DNA of 64,000 bases from Lampris incognitus (lineage: Eukaryota > Chordata > Actinopteri > Lampriformes > Lampridae): the NCBI RefSeq assembly GCF_029633865.1, contig NC_079220.1:56264477-56328476 (forward strand). Direction: 5' to 3'. A program made the position numbers and the translations under genes. Of this stretch, positions 44,061-53,924 are shown in pieces. Below the pieces are notes generated by a model. It was not told where the DNA came from, made no database searches, and saw only the letters and a program-made list of their open reading frames with translations. Position 1 is the first letter of the stretch. Each line of letters starts with the position of its first letter.

Positions 44061-46186
44061 TGGTCTTAGCCAAAGGACTGAATTCGCCATGACACCCAAA
44101 CAAGTTGACATCACCACATCAACAAAATCAGCTATAAGGAATACAATCTAACGGAAACCTAAGCTGAACATTTTAGGTTAAAAGGTATCAGCAGCTCTTT
44201 CCATTGCAAAACTCCGTCCTTCCAACCTAACCGTGAAGGAAAGGAAAGCCTTGGCAGCCCTGAGCATGGATGAAAAGATCACTATCCTTCCAGCAGATCA
44301 GGGGGGATGCACGGTTACCCTCAACACAACAGACTACCACGCCAAGATCACGTCATTACTCAGCGACACCGAGACCTATGAACCTCTGAGAGGCGATCCA
44401 ACAAGTGGTTACAAGAGGAGAATGGTGGAATACCTACAGAAAGGAGGCACCATTGATCGGATACAATACCACTGTCTCAACACACAAGAGAACATTCCAT
44501 GCATATGTGGACTCCCTAAGATCCATAAAGATGGAACCCCCCCTCTGGCCCATCGTCAGCAGCATAAACTCGGTCACGTACAACATTGCCAAACATATAG
44601 CCAACATCTTGACCCCCTTTTTTTTTATCCGGTATCCAGTTCTACTATAATACAGCCATGGCAGGTACGCCCGACCAAGCCAGAGGGGATTGAACCGCCG
44701 ATCCCCGTGTTGGCAGGCAACGGAATAGACCGCTACGCTACCCGGACGCCCCATCTTGACTGCTTTAGTGGGCCAAACACCTCACCATATCCAATACTCC
44801 ATTGACTTTGTGAACAAGGTCCAAGGCGTAAAACTGGAACCTAATGAAACCATGCTACCCTACGACGTGACCTCGTTATTCACCTGCATCCCAACCATGG
44901 AGGCTTCCGAAATTGTGAGGCAACGTTTGCTACGGGACGACACCCTCCACGATAGGACCAACCTCAGCCCAGACCAGATTTGCCAACTACTGGACCTTTG
45001 CCTGAACACTACATACTTCCAATTCAGGGGCCACTTTTTACACAGAAACACAGCTGTGCAATGGGCTCACCAGTATCTCCCATTGTGGCCAACTTATATA
45101 TGGAAGAGGTAGAACACAGGGCCCTGAACTCCTTCAGAGGAACACCTCCGGGCCACTGGTTAAGATATGTGGACGACACATGGGTCAAATCCAAACATAA
45201 GTGCAAGTGTTTAACCAAACACATCAACTCAGTGGAAAAAAAACATGAAGTTCACAAGGGAAGACGTAAAGAACAGTTTGCCCTTCTTGGTCTGTGACGT
45301 CCACATTGGGGTTTACAGGAAACCTACACACAGACCAACATCTACTTTTTGACTCACACCACCCTCTGGAACATAAACTGAGCGTCATCAATACAATGCA
45401 ACACAGAGCTGACAATGTGCCCAGCAGCACTCGGGCCCAACGGCAAGAACACAAACGCCTGAAGGAAGCTTTAAAAACCTGCAGCTACCCCAGTTGGACC
45501 TTTGTGAAAACTGCAACACGTTCCAAAAAGACCAACCGGGTGAGCGATGAGGAGAAAAGGAATGAAAGTCATCCCGTATGTTTCTGGGGTCGCCGAGAAA
45601 CTCAGGAGAATTTTTAACAAACACCGCATCCCGGTATATTTCAAACCCAGTAACACACTCCGACAAAGACTGGTTCATCCCAAAGACCGTGTACCACACA
45701 CCCAAAAAAGCAATCTGGTGTATGCTGTACAATGCAATGAGGATTGCACTGACCTATACATAGGAGAAACCAAACAACCACTACACAAACGGATGTCCCA
45801 ACACAGAAGGCCAAACTCCTCAGGACAAGGCTCAGCAGTCTATCTACATCTAAAGGAGAAGACACTCCTTCCAGGACAGCAACGTGCACATTTTGGACAG
45901 AGAAGATAGATGGTTTGAAAGAGGGGTGAAGGAAGACATCTTATGCGAAACTGGAAAAACCATCCCTCAACAGAGGAGGAGGTCTGCGACACCACCTACA
46001 ACGCCGTCCTTTCATCTCTACACAGGAGACTCAAGAAGCCTAGCCTCCAAGAACAGTCGGTCACTAACGGCTCCAACTACTCATGACCACTAACGAAGTC
46101 GAAACTAACACACCCAACGACCGTCGCTGCTAAACATCGGAACACAAAGAGCCATGGACATCATTAGCTCTGATAACGACTCGCTC
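44061..46186 (+). pseudogene. Penelope-like element copy G: RT plus GIY-YIG endonuclease
   Basis: The most complete copy. 44233-44805: MKERKALAALSMDEKITILPADQGG, then GLPKIHKDGT. 44756-45112: MLPYDVTSLFTCIPT. 44980-45297: SCAMGSPVSPIVANLYMEEVE and YVDDTWV (catalytic Asp pair), lost later by shifts. 45547-45909: NLVYAVQCNEDCTDLYIGETKQPLHKRMSQHRR, a GIY-YIG endonuclease with Y, G-E-T and R-x-x-x-H in place. Stops and shifts lie at least at 44800, 45050, 45300 and 45600, and a SINE interrupts RT. This GIY-YIG type is the standard Penelope endonuclease. Confidence 0.87.
44605..44760 (-). repeat. tRNA-derived SINE inserted in Penelope RT, with target duplication
   Basis: 44614-44751, flanked by CATCTTGAC at 44605-44613 and 44752-44760. 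The minus strand starts GGGGCGTCCGGGTAGCGTAGCGGTCTATTCCG, has a B box (GGTTCAATCCCC) and ends in A-rich tail after a 5'-type fragment. It is the same family as the SINE at 54,001, 3'-truncated. Confidence 0.9.
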
Positions 46187-46757
46187 GATGGTGCTGTAAG
46201 CCCCCAACGTACTCTTCAAGGCAGCGCTGCATGGAAGGCACTTCTCGCCCCCTACAGTTCCAGCCAATCGCAGCACTGGCGCTCGATTTCAACTTTTTCC
46301 CTCCTTGTGCAGTGAAGGAGTTCGACTCAAACAAACGTCAATCTTAAAAGTGCAGCGTTTGACGTAAATACCCTTTTAAACGAAAGTTTGACTCGTGTAC
46401 ATTCACAAAAAGACCCTAGACTGCATTTTGGCGACAGTTTTGCTTCAACTTAGCTGCTATATCTAGATGTCTTACAACAACTGGATGCCTAAAGGAGTTT
46501 TGGAAAGACACCCACTCAACCATGCCTTTGTGCAGCTCACTTAAAACTAGGTTGTCTCGTAGTTGTTTAAATAAGCAGACTGGGAGACATAGGCTAATGC
46601 CCAACTACATCGCAATAGCACTACAGTCGCTCTCATAACCACCCAAAAAATTAATTGGCTGCCTAGAACTTAGCTAGCCCTAACCGTTAGCCCATTACTC
46701 AGTAAACTCTGTCCTGCACGGATAAGTTTAAAGGTAGTACACCATCGAGCTAACGGC
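46187..46757. mobile_element. Probable small inverted-terminal element
   Basis: The Penelope 5'-type sequence is interrupted relative to copy D between about 46186 and 46770. Ends read gctcgatggtg and caccatcgagc. The inner sequence has no convincing ORF. One 62-codon minus frame (46604-46416) is not recognised. Target duplications are not clear, so the superfamily is unassigned. Confidence 0.45.
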
Positions 46758-46769
46758 TCCAAAGAGATA

Positions 46770-46917
46770 AATAAAAGAGTTTCATCACCAGCCAGTCACA
46801 CTAGCTTGGTCTAGTCAGAAAGGCACGAACTGATAAAGCCTCTTGGATGAGAGGTGAAACGTCTTCACGGATATATACCAAGTCCAGTTGCACTTGATTC
46901 AATTCCTTTGGATGCCA
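46770..46917 (+). ncRNA. Hammerhead-ribozyme-like motif, Penelope 5' repeat
   Basis: CTGATAA (46830-46836), stem II CCTCT...AGAGG (46839-46843, 46850-46854), then GAAA (46856-46859) and a C-GTC cleavage-type context (46860-46863). Compared with the copy D motif, the GAAA is intact here, but the CTGATGA core has A for G. The two damaged copies complement each other, so their consensus is a full hammerhead core. Position and family fit Penelope pLTR hammerheads. Confidence 0.55.
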
Positions 46918-47380
46918 TGTATAGTGACAGGCGGTAATGTGTCTACCCAAATGAGTTGAATCAAGTGCAGCTGGACTTGGTGTGTGTGTATATATATATA
47001 CACACCAAGTCCAGCTGCACTTGATTCAGCTCCTTTGGATAACCATGACCTGGATGAATGAGAACATTCACAGACATGTTCCGGTAATGTGTCTCGCTAC
47101 GTGTTAGTGTAAATTATCCTGTGTGTGTAATATGTGAATGGGGTGTTGTGTTACTTGTGCAGCAAAAATACCTGTCCAAAGGCAAATCGAGGAGTAGTTG
47201 GTTGGCAGGCTAGTCGGCTCTGCGCAACAGGTCAGAGGTATGCTACGGGAAGATCTGGCAATGAGGAGAGAGAAGACCAGATTCTTGTAGGGGTTGTAGA
47301 TGGGGCAATGAGGGACAGGGGAAATGCAGAGCCGTGCTGCCAGCAGAGGCGCCGTGCCCGTTGGGAGGTGCTGGTGACCT
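46918..47380 (-). repeat. Partial LTR of Gypsy remnant 3, split by a Penelope fold-back piece
   Basis: 46918-46947 and 47080-47380 match parts of the LTR at about 48355-48800 (gtgacaggcgtaatgtgtct, ctctgcgcaacaggtcagagg, atggggcaatgagggacaggg). Between them lies Penelope sequence. The right edge runs straight into gag sequence. Confidence 0.7.
46947..47080. repeat. Fold-back Penelope fragment inserted in an LTR
   Basis: 46958-47027 is a hairpin with 27-bp perfect arms (gaatcaagtgcagctggact...) around a TA-rich centre. The arm is the Penelope 5' repeat sequence next to the hammerhead motif. GGTAATGTGTCT stands on both sides of the piece (46933 and 47082), a probable target duplication of about 12-13 bp. 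On the right it continues into Penelope ORF-start text (tggatgaatgagaacattcac). Confidence 0.75.
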
Positions 47381-48194
47381 CAGGGTCTGAGTCCGTTGAA
47401 GGTAACTGGAGGTCACGGGGTGAATCGCGAGATACCAGCTCATGGAAACGCTGCCTGGAGCGCCTCGTTGTTCTGCCCACTTTGCGTAGCGAGGGTCCTA
47501 AATTCCACGGCGAACTCCGTCACGCTGCGTGCGCCCCGTCGGAGCGTGAGGAGACGTTTGGCGACCTCCTTGCCACAGACGGGGTGATCGAAGACTTTCT
47601 TCATCTCGGTGGTGAAAGCCTCGTACGTGACACAAGAAGCCGTTCCCTCTCCAGTTCAGAGCTACCCCAGATGAGCACGTAACCCCTCAGACAGCCCACA
47701 AGACAGGCGATGCGGGAGCGGTCAGTGGAATAGGAAAGGGGTTGTTAGTCAAACACCAGGGTTCACTGGGTCAGAAAGTATCGACAGCACACCCCCCCCC
47801 CCCCAGTCGCCGTCATAACGCTCCGGTGCGGCAACGAACGGCTCCCAATGGAACGAGGCCGACAGGGGAGCGGGGCCGGGAGCTGTGGCAGTGGCTGCGA
47901 CGACGGGTGGAGCGGAGGCAGCGGTGCGGAGAGCTCCTGGATAATCTGCTTCAACTGAGCCTACCTGGCTGTCTGGTTGGCGATAGTCTGTAGTTGCAGG
48001 ATTACCAAAGAGCGGATTTCGTCCGGAAAAGACCGGGGCTCCTGTACCTGGTCTTGCAAAGCTTGGTGGGCCGTGACCATCTCCCGGAGCTGCCCAGCCT
48101 GAGCTGTGAGAGATTGGACTTGCGTGAAGAGGGCGCGGCGCACCGTGTCCTCTTGTTTTCCTCCGGGTTGAGTCTCCGAGTGGGCTGGGTCCAT
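47381..48194 (-). pseudogene. Gypsy remnant 3 Gag
   Basis: 48194-47961 starts MDPAHSETQPGGKQED and continues RALFTQVQSLTAQAGQLREMVTAHQALQDQVQ, a coiled-coil N-terminus usual in Sushi-type fish Gypsy Gag. It then shifts to PAPLSASFHWEPFVAAPERYDGDWGG. The 47134-47682 region still matches Gag capsid on the minus strand, with frameshifts. A pure C run at 47797-47808 lies at one of the shifts. Confidence 0.75.
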
Positions 48195-48812
48195 CTTGGC
48201 CAGATCTTCTGTTACGGGTCGTGCAGGAGGATCCAGACGACCACTCGGGAGGCGGAGGACACATAGTAACGTTTACTGAAAAATAAAGGGAGAGAGAAAT
48301 GCGGGATGTCTATGGTGCTGAGATAGTTTTGTTTGTGGGGTGTGTCAATATGCGATGTGTAGTGACAGGCATAATGTGTCTAGCTATGTGTTAGTGTAAA
48401 TTATCCTAAGTGTGTGTAATGTGTGAATGGGGCGTTGGATGTTGTGTAAGTGTGCGCTTACCAGCAAAAATACCAGTCCGAAGGCAAAGGGGAATCGGGA
48501 AGTAGTCCGACTTCAAAAACAAAGCGGTAGTCCGGGGAGGTTGGTTGGCAAGCGAGCCGGCTCTGCGCAACAGGTCAGAGGAATGCTATAAAAACATCTG
48601 AAAACGAAGAGGGAGAGGACCAGGTTCTTATGGGGGTTGAAGGGATTGCAGATGGGGAACAGCTGAGATGATTGTAGATGGGGCACAGCTGAGGGAATGA
48701 GTGACCGGGGAAGTGCAGAGCCGTGCTGTCAGTCTACCAGCAGATGGCATCAGAGGCGCCGTCGGGCGCTCCCTGCCCCTTGGGAGGTGCTGGGGACTAA
48801 AGGAGCTGGGCC
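48195..48812 (-). repeat. Gypsy remnant 3: leader and 5' LTR
   Basis: LTR starts TGTTACGGGTCG at 48210. The leader on the minus strand reads TCTGGCCAAGATGG with the gag ATG, the same as in the chromodomain Gypsy at 40.2 kb, so both belong to the Sushi-like group. The right end lies near 48800; the exact terminus is unclear. The paired copy is at 46918-47380. Confidence 0.65.
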
Positions 48813-49260
48813 TGAGAGTAGGAACATTGTACGCCGGCCTGATAGAGACGGCCTTGGAGTAGAAACACTATGTGCGCCCACCTCATTAGGACGGCCTTGG
48901 AGCAGGAACGCCATGCACATAAACCTGATTAGGACAGGCGCTACACCTGCAAGACAGCATGAGGGAAACGGGACCAACAGTGACGAAAGGAAACCAAGAA
49001 GAAGAAGACCACGCCTGTCTCTGAAAAAGAACCATGCCTTGTTGTTTTAGTATATATCACTATGTGTTTCTGTTATTTGGCAGACGACTCCCGGTTGCAC
49101 CGGTGGTTTGTCTCCAGCGCTGCAGCATTACCTGTGAACTATTTGTTGTGTGCCAAATAAAATGACACGAACCAGCAAGAAGTCGTCTGACTTCTTATTT
49201 GCCTATGTCGAAATGAATCAAAGAACCGGGCGAGTCTTTTGCAAAAGATAAGACTCAACA
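48813..49260 (+). repeat. Retroviral-type LTR (plus strand)
   Basis: Ends ...GACTCAACA just before the PBS. U3 contains about three 45-bp direct repeats (gacggccttggagtagaaac and relatives at 48838-48935), a common enhancer layout. AATAAA lies at about 49155, followed by a U5-like stretch. The start (TGAGAGTAGG) is assigned from the TG...CA rule and is uncertain. No gag-pol-env follows, so this is an old, incomplete endogenous copy. Confidence 0.65.
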
Positions 49261-49262
49261 AT

Positions 49263-49280
49263 TGGTGCCGTGACCCGGAT
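49263..49280 (+). promoter_or_regulatory. tRNA-His-type primer-binding site
   Basis: TGGTGCCGTGACCCGGAT differs at one position from the tRNA-His PBS known from other vertebrate endogenous retroviruses (CTC in place of CCC). It is two bases inside the LTR end, as expected. Confidence 0.8.
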
Positions 49281-50169
49281 TCTGGCTCGACGGACAATTC
49301 GACACACTCTGGGACTACAGCCAACCGTCGCCAACTCTCCATCCAAATTGCAGGAGCTCTGTAACTAAGGTAAGCAGAATACCTTTTCTATAATAATTCT
49401 GCTGGACCCCGGTCTGTTTGCAAATTGGATGGAGAGGGGGAGATGGAGGAGAAAAGTCCCTACTAAAAAGTATGAGAAAATATAATTGTACTGTGGCATA
49501 CCATGCAATGAATGTGTTTCACATGTAATGTTTAAAACACATAGAGAAACACCACGAGGGAAAGAAAATAAGTGTCCTAGTTTAGCATAACAAAGCCATT
49601 TGGACAAAATAAGACGTAATTAAAAGAATGAGTCTGGGACCATCTTTTTCTTTCCTGTAAAAACGGAGAGTTGTCGCAAATTTAGGAAGAAATAAGTAAG
49701 AGAAAGAATAAGGACACAGGGAAAGATTTGTTGTTTTTCACAAACTGTGGGGTGGTCTCCTGGTTTACGAGACATTTTTGCCTGTGTGGAAGTTTTAAAC
49801 ACACACCAGGCTCCGAAACCAGTGTGTTTGCTTGTCAAATGGGGAAGGCCTAGAAGAATATAAGGGACAAGAGATAAGGTCAGGGACCTAGAATACTGTA
49901 TAGCGCCTCCAGAGTAAAGGGGGACACTCGGGGAGTGATACCTGAAATGGGAAATGAAAATCAGTTGTAAAATGTCGGTGAATAGCGGGCAACATCCTCT
50001 CCAGGTTGTCGACAGTTGACTTTGATGTCATCTTCCTGTTCAGAGGTGGGGAAACAACAGACGAGCCACAAACCAGCAGGCCCCACAACTGAGCAGAGGA
50101 AATAGGAGGGGCACCCCAGGATTTAAGCTTTGGTGTGTCGTTGCATTTGTACGAATAACTGAAAGGGCC
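49281..50169. other. Retroviral leader, then upstream region of the CD7-like gene
   Basis: 49281-49380 looks like a retroviral leader and includes a splice-donor-like AAGGTAAGC at about 49368. No gag follows. 49890-50169 is upstream DNA of the CD7-like gene, with a GAGGAAAT (PU.1/ETS type) at about 50095 and a weak TATA-like gatttaagc at about 50120; the leader is ctgaaagggcc before the ATG. Nothing else is recognised. Confidence 0.4.
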
Positions 50170-52598
50170 ATGAAGACGAGGCTGACATGCATACTCTCCC
50201 TCACTCACGTCCTTATAGGTAAGGAGTAAAACCTCTGTTTTCCTCACAACTAGATTCCAAAACGTGCACACAGATAGGAAGCAATACTCATAATACAGCT
50301 GAGCAGCTATATTCCACTGGTTTCACAGTGTTGCTGCATGAATTCAGCGAGCAGAGAGCATTTTCTATGGAGAGCTGAGATGACAGGGGTGCAGCTAGAG
50401 CTGGGTAATAACTTTCCCCTCAACTATAGGGTCGATTCTATTGGATTCGCTAACTATAACTTAATAACTACACAAATGAAGCGTTGGTTAAGTATTAGTA
50501 ACTACTGAATTCATCATTGGTAAAGCAGGACAGGCACCGTTGGTTAGTGAGTGTGTCAATAGATGTTTTATAAATACTTATTAATGCTGCAATTCATGAT
50601 TAATTCAGGTAGTTGTTAGTTGTTTTGTGTGAGCTCATGTAAAGTCAGGACTGTCTAGGACTTACACATGACACTGAAAGGCCCACAGCACCTTGAGACT
50701 CACAGAAGTGTAACGGATCATAAGATCCTTTAGAAAGTGTAAGCACACGACTAACGAACTAAGTAGATGTACATTTGTGCATGAATTAATCATGCATCGC
50801 AGTATTAATAAGTATTTATAAACATCTATTAACACACTCACTAACCACTGGTGCATGTCCTGCTTTACAAATGATGACTTCAGTAGTTACTAATCCGTAG
50901 CCAATGCTTCGTTTGTGTGGTTATAAAGCGTCACCTCGGATTCTGACTGAAAGGTGTTTTTTTTTGTTTGAGTGGCTTGAGGACTTGAGCCAACGACGCG
51001 TCGACATTTCTATTAGACCAGAATCCGTGGCTGCACGCGAGGTCACGTGGCACCCGGCCTGTTCGGCAGGGCGGTGATGTCTGTGTGGCGTCCGTCAGTA
51101 GACAGTACGGTGTGTTTAAGGCCGTGTTAACCCTGCTGACTCAGGGGCCAGCGGTCAGGGATGCTGAAAATGCCGGCAAGCTGGGCAGGCCTGTCTGTCG
51201 TGAAGGCAACTGGACCGGCGTGTCCGGTGTAAGCACGTGTCTGTGGCATGGCTGACAGCAACGTGTCAGCGTTTTGCTTAAAACCCACTGAGTGGCTTTA
51301 TGGAGGACTCGTTGGTATACACTGGCCATGATTTGAACCCCAGCATTGTCTACACAGTGGAGGCATTCGTATCGGTAGAAGACAGTTTTTCCTCAGACAA
51401 CATCATAAAACTTGAAGTGTTGTGTTGCCGAGTTAAAAAGACGGGTCACTTACTGTGTTCATTCAACTTGTCTAAAACCTGAATGTTTTCACTGGTACCC
51501 TCTGCAGCCTGTGCAGAGGTGGTCTTCATTCGTAGGGCAGAGGGCCAGTCAGTGGCGCTCTCCTGTTCAACTGGGCAGGCCGGCGGCATCCCAACGGGCT
51601 TTCACCTCTACCACAATGGCTTCCACAGCCAGGTGACCCTGCTGTCCATGGCAGAGGGCAGCAAACTCAGAGTCAACTCGGAACACCGGGGTCGTGCGGA
51701 GGTCTCTGGGAGACTGGACTCCCCCCGGGTCAACGTGACTCTATCTGGCTTACGTAATGCAGACACTGGGCTCTACACCTGGGAGCTCACCTACAAAGTG
51801 GAGAACAGTTCTGACCAAATGGGCCCCTGCAGCCCGCAGGTGCTCTTGCTCGTCGACGGGACAGGTGGGTGGTCGAAACACAAAACAGCACCGCTTACGC
51901 ACTCCTGCAGTTCCAACCGAGCGCCTCTGTTGATGCAAACAAACACACCGATACTTCAGAGACAGACGTGTGCTCATCAGCTGAGCCTTGGTGACATATT
52001 ACTGTATGCTTTGTTTATTTCTGTTTTCTGGAGTGTATGTGTGTCTCACTATTGTGTTATTGGTACAGGGAGGCTAGACCAGTGCTCCTCCAAGTACCCC
52101 TCTCTGCTCTACGCCATCTTTACAGCGGTGGGACTTCTGCTAGCCCTCATCTGGCTGGCTACAATACAATATGTGAGTAGTAAAAGTCATGCAAACACAC
52201 CAACAAACATTTGAAACTTGTAGATCTTACTACTGTTGGGCCTTCATAAGAGGCCGATCTCTGCAACCAGCAGCACAACTCTGATCCTCCGTTCTTATTT
52301 ATTTCTATTTTTAGCGTTACTGCTTTCCTTTGACTATGTGTATATAAATATAAGGTGCTGTATAAATGTAGTTATCGCAACAACTGACAGAATGACCTGC
52401 AAGAATTTGAGTTCTTAAAGGTGCAACGAGGAGTTTGGGGTTTTTGTTGACTGTGCGCCCCCTGTGGACAAAAGCGGTTGCGTTTCGTGGATGAACGACT
52501 ATTTCATGTAAGCGTTGCCTCTTGTCATAAACATCTGCATTCATCCACCGACAGCTTGTGCATTTGTTTTGAAGATGAGGAGAGATGTAGAGGTATCT

Positions 52599-52663
<65 letters not shown>

Positions 52664-53854
52664 TACCGTTCAAAAGTTTGGGATCACCCAAACAATTTTG
52701 TGTTTTCCATGAAAAGTCACACTTATTCACCACCATATGTTGTGAAATGAATAGAAAATAGAGTCAAGACATTGACAAGGTTAGAAATAATGATTTGTAT
52801 TTGAAATAAGATTTTTTTTACATCAAACTTTGCTTTCGTCAAAGAATCCTCCATTTGCAGCAATTACAGCATTGCAGACCTTTGGCATTCTAGCTGTTAA
52901 TTTGTTGAGGTAATCTGGAGAAATTGCACCCCACGCTTCCAGAAGCAGCTCCCACAAGTTGGATTGGTTGGATGGGCACTTCTTTGAGCAGATTGAGTTT
53001 CTGAAGCATCACATTTGTGGGGTCAATTAAACGCTCAAAATGGCCAGAAAAAGAGAACTTTCATCTGAAACTCGACAGTCTATTCTTGTTCTTAGAAATG
53101 AAGGCTATTCCATGCGAGAAATTGCTAAGAAATTGAAGATTTCCTACACCGGTGTGTACTACTCCCTTCAGAGGACAGCACAAACAGGCTCTAACCAGAG
53201 TAGAAAAAGAAGTGGGAGGCCGCGTTGCACAACTGAGCAAGAAGATAAGTACATTAGAGTCTCTAGTTTGAGAAACAGACGCCTCACAGGTCCCCAACTG
53301 GCATCTTCATTAAATAGTACCTGTTAGAGCCTGTTTGTGCTGTCCTCTGAAGGGAGTAGTACACACCGGTGTAGGAAATCTTCAATTTCTTAGCAATTTC
53401 TCGCATGGAATAGCCTTCATTTCTAAGAACAAGAATAGACTGTCGAGTTTCAGATGAAAGTTCTCTTTTTCTGGCCATTTTGAGCGTTTAATTGACCCCA
53501 CAAATGTGATGCTCCAGAAACTCAATCTGCTCAAAGAAGTGCCCATCCAACCAATCCAACTTGTGGGAGCTGCTTCTGGAAGCGTGGGGTGCAATTTCTC
53601 CAGATTACCTCAACAAATTAACAGCTAGAATGCCAAAGGTCTGCAATGCTGTAATTGCTGCAAATGGAGGATTCTTTGACGAAAGCAAAGTTTGATGTAA
53701 AAAAAATCTTATTTCAAATACAAATCATTATTTCTAACCTTGTCAATGTCTTGACTCTATTTTCTATTCATTTCACAACATATGGTGGTGAATAAGTGTG
53801 ACTTTTCATGGAAAACACGAAATTGTTTGGGTGATCCCAAACTTTTGAACGGTA

Positions 53855-53924
<70 letters not shown>

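Noticed and set aside
47134-47682. 182-aa plus-strand ORF
   Set aside because: It is antisense to the Gypsy Gag capsid on the minus strand and spans LTR sequence.
52317-52750. Isoleucine/tyrosine repeat ORFs
   Set aside because: Translation of (TA)n; no coding signal.
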